Source: Planctomycetota bacterium (lineage in GTDB: Bacteria; Planctomycetota; GCA-2746535). Taken from it: a stretch of DNA of 64,000 nt. The position numbers were made by a program, and so were the translations under genes. Below the pieces are notes generated by a model that did not search any database, was not told where the DNA came from, and saw only the letters and a program-made list of their open reading frames with translations. Location: contig NVWA01000002.1 of NCBI GenBank assembly GCA_002746535.1, forward strand, positions 77,029 to 141,028, in the 5' to 3' direction. The stretch's first letter is position 1, and every line of letters begins with the position of its first letter. Shown piece after piece: positions 1 to 10,562 of this stretch.

Positions 1-880
1 TAAAATGGTTGTTTTGTATTTTTGATGATTGAATATGATATGTTCTTCTATCATGAGCTGAAGGGTTTCCTAAAGAAACCCCTTTATCACAATGATAGAA
101 AAAATTATTTTCTACCGTTACATTATCTGAATGAACCCATATGAAAACACCCCCGCGAGCACCCCCATTTTTTCCACGAATTCCAATAAAAGCACAATCA
201 GCAATCGTAAAATTATCGACATTCATTAAGTCCATACCGGCAATATAGTCACCGTCAAAACCATCTTTATCATTTTTTTTAACCGTATCAGCAACAAATA
301 AACAATGTCTTATTTCGCCATCACGAGGTCGCAACCACTCTACGCGTTCAGAAGCTCCAAGTTCAATACCTATGTCAGGTAGTTTATCATCAATTCGATC
401 TGCACCTGTGCCTTTAAGCCCGCGTGCCCAAATATTATGAAATTTGACGTTATAAACTTTGAGACCATGGATACGCCCATCTCCTAAAAATAGTAAACCA
501 TATTTTGGATTATTGGCCAATGTTAAATCTGCGATCGTAATATTGGTTGCTTGAAACATTTTAATAATGGCAGGTGCTCCTAATCTAGTTGTAAACTTTG
601 GAGTCGTGTCATCAAATTCCATATCACTATCTAAAATCACGTCTTCACGATCACCTGTTTCACCTCGTATTGTTACCCGATGGGTTGTTAACAAACAATC
701 ACGCGGCATTAAATAATGTCCTTTGGCGATTATAATTGTGGTATTTTCTTCAGCACTTTCTATGGCCCGAATAATACCGAGAGGAGAATCAACACGAATA
801 ACTTTTCCCTCAGCAGGAGGTAACGGTGGGGCTGGCTTAATGGATTTAATTATTTTTTCAAAATCGGGTACATCGCTCAT
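1..880 (-). CDS. Right-handed beta-helix / pectate-lyase-like protein, C-terminus truncated by window edge
   Basis: Own reading of the minus strand from ATG at 880: MSDVPDFEKIIKSIKPAPPLPPAEGKVIRVDSPLGIIRAIESAEENTTIIIAKGHYLMPRDCLLTTHRVTIRGETGDREDVILDSDM..., typical beta-helix start; no stop before base 1; absent from ORF track because it runs off the edge. Confidence 0.75.
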   Translation of the reverse strand, partial: MSDVPDFEKIIKSIKPAPPLPPAEGKVIRVDSPLGIIRAIESAEENTTIIIAKGHYLMPRDCLLTTHRVTIRGETGDREDVILDSDMEFDDTTPKFTTRLGAPAIIKMFQATNITIADLTLANNPKYGLLFLGDGRIHGLKVYNVKFHNIWARGLKGTGADRIDDKLPDIGIELGASERVEWLRPRDGEIRHCLFVADTVKKNDKDGFDGDYIAGMDLMNVDNFTIADCAFIGIRGKNGGARGGVFIWVHSDNVTVENNFFYHCDKGVSLGNPSAHDRRTYHIQSSKIQNNHF

Positions 881-896
881 TATAATTCCTTTTGTT

Positions 897-3872
897 TTAA
901 CGTTGTTTAAAACTATTCATTTTAGGACCATGTGGTTTTACGTAAGGCGCCACATTTGTATAACCAATATCTGGTAAATTGTTCATATCTGATGGAGGTA
1001 CTTTCCAATCAACCAATGCTTTTTTAAAGGCAGGTTTTTTATTAGAAATTGCTTGACCGACAGCAACTCTAAATTGCCATAAACTTTGCGGATCAGCTTG
1101 TGCGAATTTAATTTTACCTGCATCCGTTTCGCTTGTTTTATGTATGGTAGCCTTAAGGCTGACGGCTTTATTCAAAGCATTGGCTACAGCAAAGTGATCT
1201 GCTTTATAAACCATTTTATACCATGTTAAGTATTCGATATCTTGCTGACCTCTGGTATATGACTTTAAACGGATTGACATTTTTACACCACTTTCATGTG
1301 GATAAAATAGGCCTGTTTTAGAACCCTTAATCCAATCTTTTTCTTTGGCAATTGTTTGCCAAGGCAATATACCAGTGGCCCCTTGGCTCCAGGATAATAA
1401 AGACCATGCAGCTGGCTGAGTATTAGGCTCATGGACCTCATTGGTAGAACCATAATTGCCATAATAATTGCTATGCCATTGATTTAACTCATCTTTCTTT
1501 TGACGAATTTTCTGTGGGTTAGCACCACCAATAATAACTCTATCACATACACCCCACATTGTTTCGCGACCGTGTTCGGGATAAGAAATATCAGTTCGAT
1601 AAATCATTTTTGCTTTTCCTTTAACAGGATCAACAGCTTGGTGAAACATAATCCCATAATAACGTAATGCCCAAAAATCTTGGGTACGGTTTGGCTCATC
1701 CAGAATCCATGGGCAAACAGATTTTGTATTTTTATTACGATAATAAATTTTATTATTTAAATAAAACTCAAAAAAAGTTTCATGATATCCCTTTTTATCC
1801 ATATGTTTTGCAAATGCAGCATAGGCTTTTTTATTTTTTGAAACATAAGACTTCGACAAAGCACTGTCAATCCAATAATCACTTTTATATTCACCTACAA
1901 TATTAATAGGCCAATTTTCATTAAAACCAGTATATAGAGCAGGCACAGGCATTTCACCTCTCGGCAAACCCTTAAATGCAGAACCATCCAATAAAGGGCC
2001 AATATTTTTATGGAACCAATCCCAACCCTCAAAGTCATCTCCATTAAAACTCATACGCCAAGCAGTACTTCCCTTCCAACCATAAGGTAGTTGATTAAGC
2101 ACTAATCTATATTTATGAGCCAATCGATGTAATTCATAATTATTTTTTATATTAAATCGGTAAGAATTCATTTCACTAATAAAAGATAACTTGTCCGGCA
2201 AAGTAAAATCCCAAACAGTTAAATCAATTGGTATTGTTAAGGATTTGCCCCCAACTGAAATTTTAATACTATGAGATGACTTACCGGCATTTGCTTTATG
2301 TGGAATAAAAACTTCACAAACTACTGTGTGAAATTTTTGACCTTTCACTTTTACTTTTCCAATTTTAACAGGTATATTAATAGAACTCCCAACAGGAAAT
2401 AAGGGATCAGGAACAGCGCCGATTTTACTACCTACATAAGCGGGTTCATATAGGTCTGCTTTTATTTCTCCTGAAAAATCTGTGGTAATTTGTATATTTT
2501 CACCTTGACCTTCAAGTACTAATTGAAACCAAACAAATTCATTTCTCGCACCAAATAAACGAATTTTTTTCTTCGCAGCACTAAACAAATGGTTTCCACC
2601 ACGGTATCCCTTTGGATGTTTAGGACTCACATTGCCCTTAATCGGATCAACCTTATCTAATACATCTATCACACCAATTTTTATACCACCAACACTTGGT
2701 AAATCTGTGGAAGGCGGAAAGGGCTTTATACTTGAAACAATTTCAACGATATTAGGTGCACCAGACAGTTGAATTTTGTGAGTAAATGATTCGCCTTTAT
2801 TTCCAGTAGCATCAATTGGAACAATCGTGATTGATAATTTCTGATTTGCAGAAAAAGCTAAATCCTGAATATGCATTTTACATACACCACCAACGACACC
2901 AGCCATAGGAATTAAATATCTGGGAAAATGCTTACTTTTACCATTAGCATCAAGATAAGTTACGTCGTATCCAATAACTCCGGCCTTACCTACATCAGAT
3001 GGTGTGATCCATTTAACCAGAGCTTCACCTGGTTTAAACCCTTTAGTAATCACTTTTATATATTTGACGGCATTGGGGCCTTTTGAATCTTTTTCACTTG
3101 TCCAAATTTCAAGATAAGGAGCTTTATTTTTTTTGTTGTGACGTGAATAACAAAACCGATTTGGATAATGTCTAAATTTAAATTTATTATCTTGATCAGT
3201 CCATTCAGACCCGACTTCATCATTCACTGCAAAACCAAAACTAATTCCAGCTACTTTAGCAGCAATCACCTTAGGGTCTACAGCAACCGTTTGCCAACCG
3301 TTATCATCGGGTTGGGTACAATCAGCAAATTTCCAAGTCGTGTGACCTAAACCAAATATAACATCTAATACGGTACTACCCGCAAAGGACCAGTCTCTCT
3401 TGCCTAATTCGACTTGGCTAAAGCAGGCCTCTCCATTTATTTTTTGATACCCTTTTTCAGCAGATCCTTCTTTCCAAACAGATGACATCGACGATACCCC
3501 CACCCGATAAAAAGGATCTTTTGGTGAGGCATTATTTACATGCAACAGAGCACCAGTAATAATTTTTCCTTTTAAAGCCGAAATATCAGCATCAAAAACA
3601 AAAAATTCTTGTCGACCTTTTAATTTTATTCGCTTTGTTTTTCCAGAATTGGTATATTTTTCCGATCCAACTAATGAGTAAATATCATCTTTACTAAACT
3701 TAAATTTCTGAGATTTTCCTGCAGGAGGCCATGTCGATTTATGCAATGATAAAGAATCACTATAAGCAGATGGCAAACCTGACTTAACAACTTTAGCTGG
3801 CCATTTTTCTTGAGAATAAGAAATCGAAAAAACAGCAGAAATAATTAAACTAATAAATATACGAAAAAACAT
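897..3872 (-). CDS. Secreted glycoside-hydrolase-like protein with DUF4091/GH123-like C-terminal region
   Basis: 991 aa ORF, signal peptide (MFFRIFISLIISAVFSISYS), WILDEPNR...WGVCDRVIIGG...GATGILPWQ pattern of DUF4091-type proteins. Confidence 0.65.
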   Translation of the reverse strand: MFFRIFISLIISAVFSISYSQEKWPAKVVKSGLPSAYSDSLSLHKSTWPPAGKSQKFKFSKDDIYSLVGSEKYTNSGKTKRIKLKGRQEFFVFDADISALKGKIITGALLHVNNASPKDPFYRVGVSSMSSVWKEGSAEKGYQKINGEACFSQVELGKRDWSFAGSTVLDVIFGLGHTTWKFADCTQPDDNGWQTVAVDPKVIAAKVAGISFGFAVNDEVGSEWTDQDNKFKFRHYPNRFCYSRHNKKNKAPYLEIWTSEKDSKGPNAVKYIKVITKGFKPGEALVKWITPSDVGKAGVIGYDVTYLDANGKSKHFPRYLIPMAGVVGGVCKMHIQDLAFSANQKLSITIVPIDATGNKGESFTHKIQLSGAPNIVEIVSSIKPFPPSTDLPSVGGIKIGVIDVLDKVDPIKGNVSPKHPKGYRGGNHLFSAAKKKIRLFGARNEFVWFQLVLEGQGENIQITTDFSGEIKADLYEPAYVGSKIGAVPDPLFPVGSSINIPVKIGKVKVKGQKFHTVVCEVFIPHKANAGKSSHSIKISVGGKSLTIPIDLTVWDFTLPDKLSFISEMNSYRFNIKNNYELHRLAHKYRLVLNQLPYGWKGSTAWRMSFNGDDFEGWDWFHKNIGPLLDGSAFKGLPRGEMPVPALYTGFNENWPINIVGEYKSDYWIDSALSKSYVSKNKKAYAAFAKHMDKKGYHETFFEFYLNNKIYYRNKNTKSVCPWILDEPNRTQDFWALRYYGIMFHQAVDPVKGKAKMIYRTDISYPEHGRETMWGVCDRVIIGGANPQKIRQKKDELNQWHSNYYGNYGSTNEVHEPNTQPAAWSLLSWSQGATGILPWQTIAKEKDWIKGSKTGLFYPHESGVKMSIRLKSYTRGQQDIEYLTWYKMVYKADHFAVANALNKAVSLKATIHKTSETDAGKIKFAQADPQSLWQFRVAVGQAISNKKPAFKKALVDWKVPPSDMNNLPDIGYTNVAPYVKPHGPKMNSFKQR

Positions 3873-3892
3873 TCAAACCTCCCTGGAAGTTA

Positions 3893-4966
3893 TTATTTAG
3901 ATAGTATTTCAGAATGACATATTTGCGTAATCAAAGAGTCGCCGACCCCTTTGTCAATACTGCGCAGGATATCGTAGCTTAGCTCGCCCAATTCTTTAAA
4001 ATCACATTTCGCTATATATTTAGCAAAATCAAGACGACCCTCTAGCTGATTTTCAGGTGCCCAACCCACAATATCAACTTTTTCTAATCCTAAATCTTTA
4101 CAAATTTCATGGACATCATCGACATATTCAGTCACAATGGCTGTAGGGTGTTCATTCTGTTCCATCGCTTTTACAAATCTTTCTTTAAGATTCAAATCAG
4201 TATCAAAACTAGTTAGATATAAATCTACACCAGGTTTGATTCCGGCACTACGACATGCTAACCTATAACCCGTATATCGTTGGCGTAGACAAAGATCATA
4301 ATTTACATGCGTTGGCTCAACGCCTCCCATAAACCAAATGTTTTTATGACCTTCATCAATCAATTTTTTTGTTAAGTCGAAAGCTGATAACTCATTATCA
4401 AAATAAGTCGAATGAACCCCAACATCTGATGCATCAATATCCGTGGCTATTATTGGAATTCCAATTTGTTTTAAGGAAGCGATTAATCCAAGATTGAGAA
4501 TATTAACTAAGATTAAAACGTCTACTTCGTGCCGAATTATATCTTGCTCATCTACATAATAGAATTGTCCTCTATGCTTTTTTCGAAGATGAAATAACGT
4601 TATGCTTTTTTCATCTTTTAAGGCATTAAACTGTATTGTTTGCAACAAAGAGTTAAACATTGACTTACTCATCATGTCAACGCTCATCCCACATAAGATA
4701 CCGATCTTCTTACATTCTTTTCGAATAGGAGCTACAAATGTACCACTACCTAGCTGGCTGTATAAAAAAGATTCTTTGCAAAGTTCGGCTAATGCTCGTT
4801 GCACCGTTGCCAAACTAATTTGATAACGATCACAAAGATTTCGCATACTGGGTAATCGATCATGGGCTTTTAGGTCACCAGCACTTATTTGAGTTTTAAT
4901 AAGATGCTTTAAACTTTTATAGGATTTCCGACCTGCTGGAGAAGAGGGTAATTCATAAATCGTCAT
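3893..4966 (-). CDS. GntR-family regulator with LacI/periplasmic-binding-like effector domain (paralog 1)
   Basis: N-terminal GntR wHTH (LKAHDRLPSMRNLCDRYQISLATVQRALAEL) followed by sugar-binding-like domain. Confidence 0.85.
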   Translation of the reverse strand: MTIYELPSSPAGRKSYKSLKHLIKTQISAGDLKAHDRLPSMRNLCDRYQISLATVQRALAELCKESFLYSQLGSGTFVAPIRKECKKIGILCGMSVDMMSKSMFNSLLQTIQFNALKDEKSITLFHLRKKHRGQFYYVDEQDIIRHEVDVLILVNILNLGLIASLKQIGIPIIATDIDASDVGVHSTYFDNELSAFDLTKKLIDEGHKNIWFMGGVEPTHVNYDLCLRQRYTGYRLACRSAGIKPGVDLYLTSFDTDLNLKERFVKAMEQNEHPTAIVTEYVDDVHEICKDLGLEKVDIVGWAPENQLEGRLDFAKYIAKCDFKELGELSYDILRSIDKGVGDSLITQICHSEILSK

Positions 4967-5121
4967 AAAAAGAAAAACTCCGTTTAATCAAGAACAGTAC
5001 AATACTTACAAATCATAACAAATAAACAACTAATTTTATAATATATTAATACAATTTATTATGATTAGAACAATATGTACTTTCTTTGGGCATTTGCTAA
5101 TTATGTAAAAGATAATAAATG

Positions 5122-6189
5122 CTAAGCAGATAGTATCTCAGATTCTATTACAGACTTTAACATTATTGATTTGTCACCCTGATCAATTTTTTGAAGAATA
5201 TTATAAGACAACTCTGCTAAATCCTCGAAATCGCACTTTGCCATGTACTTGATAAGATCACATTTCTTTGAAAAAATTTCTAAATTATTAGACCAACCGG
5301 CCATCTCAACATTGGTTAATCCAAACTCATGGCAACAATTATTTACAATTTCACTGTACTCCCCAACAATTGCAGTAGGCGCTTCATATGTTTCGAGTGC
5401 TTCGACAAAACTTTTTTTTAAATTATGCGTACTGTGATCCTTCATAAATATTTCAACGCCCGGCTTGACACCTGCTCCACGACAAGCTAATTTATAGCCC
5501 GTATAACGTTGACGAAGACAAAGGTCATACTTATCGTGATTTGGAGCCACACCTCCAACAAACCAAATATTTCGATGTCCATCTTGCAATAGACGTTGGG
5601 TTAAATCAAATCCAGATAATTCATTATCAAAATAAATAGAATGCACGCCTATGTCTGTAGCATCTAAATCTGTAGCAATAATAGGAATTCCAATTTTTTT
5701 CAATGATGAGATCAACCCAAGATTTACGATATTGATCAAAAATAATGCATCAATCTCATGATCAATAATATTTTGCTCATCTACATAAAAAAGATGTCGA
5801 TTCTTTTGTTTTCTAAGATGGAACAAGGTCACGCTTTTTTCATCAGCTAAAGCATTATATTGCAAAACCTGAATCAAAGTGTTATACATTGAATTAGTCA
5901 AAATTTCTTTTCCACATATAACACCTATCTTCATGCTAACTTTATGAATGGGTGATACAAAAATACCATTCCCTTTTTCGCTATACAAAACAGATTCTTT
6001 GTAGAGCTCCGATAATGCACGGTTAACAGTAGCAGGACTAATTTCATATTGATCACAAATTTTTTGCATAGTCGGCAATCGATCGTGAACTTTTAATTCC
6101 CCTGAATTAATCTGATTTTTAATAAGGCTCATTAAATCCTTATAAGATTTTCGCCCAGATGCAGAAGTAGGAAGTATTGTTTTTTTCAT
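5122..6189 (-). CDS. GntR-family regulator with LacI-like effector domain (paralog 2)
   Basis: Co-linear with 3893-4966, long shared blocks (ATVxRALSELYKES, LCLRQRYTGYKLACR). Confidence 0.85.
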   Translation of the reverse strand: MKKTILPTSASGRKSYKDLMSLIKNQINSGELKVHDRLPTMQKICDQYEISPATVNRALSELYKESVLYSEKGNGIFVSPIHKVSMKIGVICGKEILTNSMYNTLIQVLQYNALADEKSVTLFHLRKQKNRHLFYVDEQNIIDHEIDALFLINIVNLGLISSLKKIGIPIIATDLDATDIGVHSIYFDNELSGFDLTQRLLQDGHRNIWFVGGVAPNHDKYDLCLRQRYTGYKLACRGAGVKPGVEIFMKDHSTHNLKKSFVEALETYEAPTAIVGEYSEIVNNCCHEFGLTNVEMAGWSNNLEIFSKKCDLIKYMAKCDFEDLAELSYNILQKIDQGDKSIMLKSVIESEILSA

Positions 6190-6393
6190 GCTAAAATTCT
6201 TGTGGCCCTAATCTAAAGCATATTAATATATAATAAACATAACAATATTTTAGTCAACTAATAGACTTTACATAGTAATTTTATATAAACATAACAATAA
6301 AGCATCAAAAAACTTCACCTAATTCATTGAATATGATTTCTACAAGGATACTATAAAAATACCTAAAGATTTAGCTTAACCAGTAAGAAAATT

Positions 6394-7632
6394 ATGAAAA
6401 AGAATTACTTTTCCTTGATTGAGTTATTAGCTGTAATAGTTGTCATTTTAATTCTGATGACTCTATTCGTACCCTCTCTTTCTAACGTTAGAAAAAAAGC
6501 TAGAACAGCAATTTGTGCAAATGATTTGAAACAATTAGGAACATTAATTGGTACTTATGCTAACGATCATGATGGCAGATTACCTTATACCAACAACAAT
6601 ACTAGCAGATGGGTCAAAGAACAAAAACCTTCCTACCTTGATAGGCGAGGAGTAGGTAGGCTATATGGTTCTTGGGCAGGTCACCTTATCCCCTATTTAA
6701 ATATTAATCTAAAATCTTGGGATCATGGCAATTGGACTTATGATAATGCAAGATCTACAGGAAACTTAGTTTATAAACTCACATGGACCTTTCAATCCAA
6801 TCTTGATGATATTGACAAGAGAACAGATCGTTGGGGTACATCAAAAAATTTAGTGAATTGGCAACTAATGCATGACATGTTTTTTGAGGGTGGTCACGGA
6901 GCTTTGAAAATATTTATTTGCCCAGACGCTCCAAGAACATTTACTCATAAATACTATGAAGATGGCATAAGAGTTCCTCGCGTATCTGGACTCATTCCTC
7001 CCAAAAGCGGCTTTCTAAAAGGCCTGCCTTCATCATATTTATGCAATGGTCCTTTATTTAACGGATCAGATAATCTTAACTCAAAAAGACTCGAAGATGC
7101 CTTTTCTAATAATTACTTATTATTAGAAGGCGTAGACCAATACTCTGAAAAGATAAATGGAATGGCGACACCAAATGCTTACTCGTTTTTTTTCTCTTAT
7201 ATGTCCTGGACAAATGGTTTTCAAGGATGGACAGGTAGTAGATACGATATGGCAGCATCCTTTATGCATGACAATACTGAAGAAGTTTGGTTTTCAGATA
7301 GCCGAGGGTACAACGGAGCAGGCCGCTTTGCTGATGGTCAAAGATACAATAAAGTTTTTAGTCCTAATTCAATTGCTTCCATAAGATGGTCTCAATTTGA
7401 ACGTCATCATCACAAATTAGTATCCAATCAATATCCTGGTCAAGATTGGGAAAACTTTGAAATGCCATGGACAAAAAATAAATTTTCTGTGAGCCGCTAT
7501 TATAGTTCCGACACATCTGTTTCATATACTTATGGAAATATGAATATGCTTAATGCCGATTTCTCAGTCAAAAAAACCCACGTTGGCTGGCTCTTTGAAA
7601 ATGCCAGAACCTTAACGCAAGTAAATGAATAA
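6394..7632 (+). CDS. Type II pseudopilin-like protein with N-terminal methylation helix (paralog 1)
   Basis: MKKNYFSLIELLAVIVVILILMTLFVPSLSNVRKKARTAICANDLKQLG. Confidence 0.85.
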   Translation: MKKNYFSLIELLAVIVVILILMTLFVPSLSNVRKKARTAICANDLKQLGTLIGTYANDHDGRLPYTNNNTSRWVKEQKPSYLDRRGVGRLYGSWAGHLIPYLNINLKSWDHGNWTYDNARSTGNLVYKLTWTFQSNLDDIDKRTDRWGTSKNLVNWQLMHDMFFEGGHGALKIFICPDAPRTFTHKYYEDGIRVPRVSGLIPPKSGFLKGLPSSYLCNGPLFNGSDNLNSKRLEDAFSNNYLLLEGVDQYSEKINGMATPNAYSFFFSYMSWTNGFQGWTGSRYDMAASFMHDNTEEVWFSDSRGYNGAGRFADGQRYNKVFSPNSIASIRWSQFERHHHKLVSNQYPGQDWENFEMPWTKNKFSVSRYYSSDTSVSYTYGNMNMLNADFSVKKTHVGWLFENARTLTQVNE

Positions 7633-7904
7633 GAATTTAAAGTACTCGTTTGATGGAATAAGCATATTTAAACGATTCTACAAGTTAAGAATTTATCTTT
7701 TTTAACATAGGGGTTAAGCGATAATAATTAAAAAACATAACAATAATCAATATATATAACAATATATATGCATTATATTCAGTATTACATAACAGTATTT
7801 CATTAGCAGAACAGTTATTGCTTTAAAATAATTGTTTAATAGTGTTATATGACTAATATCCGTTTGTGAGCTATACTTAAAATAGATTGGCATCAAGGGG
7901 TATT

Positions 7905-9137
7905 ATGAAAAAGTATTTTTTTTCACTTATTGAATTAATGGCAGTTATCGTTGTCATATTAATTTTACTGACGTTGTTTGTTCCAACGCTTGCAAAAGTA
8001 CGCAAAAAAGCGCGAACCGTAATTTGCGCCAACCAAGTAAAACAATTGGGGGTATTAATAGGTACCTATGCTAATGACCACGACGGAAGATTACCTTACT
8101 CAAATAATAATTTTAATTATCTAGCTACAGGCAAACCATCCTATTTAGACGATCGAGAAAAAGGTCACCTATACGGAGGTTGGGCAGGTCATCTGATGCC
8201 ATACTTTGACCTAAAGATAAAGTCATGGGGATTAGGTTTTTGGAATTATGAAAACTCTTCATGTTCAGGGTGCTGCAGTAATTACGATTGGACATTTAAT
8301 GCACCAAGTGATGATATAGACAGAAGAACTGATCGTTGGGGCTCAAAAAACGGATTGGATAATTGGCAACTAATGCAAGATATGTTTTTTGAAGGGGGAC
8401 ATGGCGATTTAAAAACTGTCATTTGCCCAGAGGCACCAAATACATTTACTAATAGATATTATAATGATGAGAAAAGAGTGCCGAGAGTTTCTGGAATACT
8501 ACCTTATAGATGGGGTAGCTTAAAAGGCTTACCATCATCTTACTTAGCTCATGGAGCACTATTTAATGGAAAAGGAAATGTCAACTCTGTTAGATTAGAA
8601 GATGTGTTTAGTTCTAATTATTTACTATTAGAGGGTGTAGATCATTATTCACAATATATCAACGGCATGACAGCTCCAAGTTACACGCAGTTTTTCACGT
8701 ATTCAGCAGGTGGCGGAAATGCCGTCAACAAGATTGTGGGGAGTAAAGATGACATGGCTGCCTCCTTTATGCATGACGATACCGAAGAAGTGTGGTTCTC
8801 GAATCAACCTGGATATAATGGACCATTGAAATTTGCTGACGGACAACGATATACAAGATTATTTGGTCCGACTTCAATTGCATCTGTAAGATGGAATCAA
8901 TTTGCACGACATCATCATAAATTAGTTTCAAATCAATATCCTGGTGAAAAGTGGGAGAATTTTGAAATCCCACAATCAAAAGGCAAATTTTTGATTCAGC
9001 GCCATTTTACAGCTGATGATTCTTCTTCTTATATATTTGGTAATATGAATATACTACTCGCCGATTTCTCAGTAAAAAATGCGCATGTTGGATGGCTTTT
9101 TGAAAATGGTAGAACGTTAGGGCAAGTAAACGAGTAA
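7905..9137 (+). CDS. Type II pseudopilin-like protein (paralog 2)
   Basis: MKKYFFSLIELMAVIVVILILLTLF; co-linear with 6394-7632; ATG at 7905 preceded by AAGGGG preferred over TTG at 7887. Confidence 0.85.
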   Translation: MKKYFFSLIELMAVIVVILILLTLFVPTLAKVRKKARTVICANQVKQLGVLIGTYANDHDGRLPYSNNNFNYLATGKPSYLDDREKGHLYGGWAGHLMPYFDLKIKSWGLGFWNYENSSCSGCCSNYDWTFNAPSDDIDRRTDRWGSKNGLDNWQLMQDMFFEGGHGDLKTVICPEAPNTFTNRYYNDEKRVPRVSGILPYRWGSLKGLPSSYLAHGALFNGKGNVNSVRLEDVFSSNYLLLEGVDHYSQYINGMTAPSYTQFFTYSAGGGNAVNKIVGSKDDMAASFMHDDTEEVWFSNQPGYNGPLKFADGQRYTRLFGPTSIASVRWNQFARHHHKLVSNQYPGEKWENFEIPQSKGKFLIQRHFTADDSSSYIFGNMNILLADFSVKNAHVGWLFENGRTLGQVNE

Positions 9138-9149
9138 AGAGATAAATCC

Positions 9150-9536
9150 TTAATTTAGATTCAATGTTGAAAGCATTTTTTGCAACTCATCCATTTTGAT
9201 AGGTTTTGCCAAAAACCCATCACAATTTAAACTATAAGCTCTTGTAATATTTTCTTTATCATCAAGGGCTGACACCATAACTATCTTTGTATGATCAAAT
9301 GTATTAATTTTCATTTTTAATTCGAAAGCTCGTATTTCTTTGAGAGCTTCCAGCCCTCTTTTAATTGGCATACTAATATCAAGGCAAATTAAATCATATT
9401 GATCTTCTGCAGATTCTTTAAAAGCATTGACTGCTTCTTGCCCATTAACGGCTACATGACAAACACCGTATTTACTCAACATCGAAACCAATAAATTTCG
9501 GCTGACAAAATTATCTTCTACAATAAGGATTTTCAT
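9150..9536 (-). CDS. Stand-alone response regulator receiver (CheY-like)
   Basis: MKILIVEDN...DLICLDISMP...FLAKPI. Confidence 0.85.
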   Translation of the reverse strand: MKILIVEDNFVSRNLLVSMLSKYGVCHVAVNGQEAVNAFKESAEDQYDLICLDISMPIKRGLEALKEIRAFELKMKINTFDHTKIVMVSALDDKENITRAYSLNCDGFLAKPIKMDELQKMLSTLNLN

Positions 9537-9578
9537 TTTTACTCAATGATTACATTTTAATTTCAGAGGTTATTTAAA

Positions 9579-9947
9579 TTAACAAGATTGAATTTTTGAT
9601 ATTGAATCGAGTGATAATTCTAATTCTTTAGGTTCTATAGGCTTATCAATCATTTTTATATACGCATTAGATTTCTTCAGAACATCCGTTAACTGTTTTG
9701 TGAAAAAACCTGAAATAACAATAAAACTTTGACTTGGATTTTGGTCAAACATTTTTTCAATCATTTCATCTCCACGCAAATTTGGCATTAGAAAATCTGT
9801 GATAATTACACTATACTCATTATTCTCACTATAGTGGCTTAAAGCTGTTAAAGGATCATTAAAACAAATCACATCATGCTTCTCACTTAAATAGGCTTTA
9901 AGCGCTTCGGTGATATTGACTTCATCGTCTACAATAAGAATTTTCAT
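9579..9947 (-). CDS. Stand-alone response regulator receiver; ORF extends upstream to 9971
   Basis: MKILIVDDE...VIITDFLMP...MIDKPI; internal Met fits canonical receiver start. Confidence 0.8.
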   Translation of the reverse strand: MKILIVDDEVNITEALKAYLSEKHDVICFNDPLTALSHYSENNEYSVIITDFLMPNLRGDEMIEKMFDQNPSQSFIVISGFFTKQLTDVLKKSNAYIKMIDKPIEPKELELSLDSISKIQSC

Positions 9948-10157
9948 AAATACATATTTAAAATTAATCATTACCTTTAACAGTCATTATTCTATAATGA
10001 AAAGTAATAAAATCCATATGCTTAAATACCCAAATAAAAAGAGGCGTTTCGATGTGATAGTTTATCCCTCTAATATACTTAAATTAAAATAAATATTATT
10101 AATTGAACTCTTTGCAATAAATTGATAAAATAATGAAGATTCAATAAAGGGAAAATA

Positions 10158-10523
10158 ATGAGTGTGAAAATATTAATCGCAGACGACGACAACGATATTA
10201 GAGAATTAATCAAGAATATATTAATATTAGAAGATTACATTATTTTAGAAGCAGCAAATGGTGACGAGGCATTAAAAATATTAGACCAACAAGAAGTTAA
10301 TCTTTTGATTACTGATATTTTTATGCCAAAAATGAGTGGCATTGAACTCGCCGTCAAAATTAAAGCCCATTACGCAAATTTAAAAATATTAGGAATTACT
10401 GGTGGAGGAAATTTTGTCTCCTCAGATCAAGTTAAAATGATGTCCAATGATTTTTTTACATCATTTTTAAAGAAACCTTTTGAATACACCGAATTGATTG
10501 AAAAAGTAAAAGAATTATTATGA
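10158..10523 (+). CDS. Stand-alone response regulator receiver
   Basis: MSVKILIADDDND...LLITDIFMPKMSG...LKKPF; SD-like GGGAAAATA upstream. Confidence 0.85.
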   Translation: MSVKILIADDDNDIRELIKNILILEDYIILEAANGDEALKILDQQEVNLLITDIFMPKMSGIELAVKIKAHYANLKILGITGGGNFVSSDQVKMMSNDFFTSFLKKPFEYTELIEKVKELL

Positions 10524-10562
10524 GAAGAACAACCCCACAAATCCTATTAGCTAATATGAAGA

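Noticed and set aside
897-3872. Short + strand ORFs 723-977, 1667-1906, 3168-3350 as genes
   Set aside because: Antisense to a long convincing CDS or straddling its end, low-complexity translations, no SD or family features.
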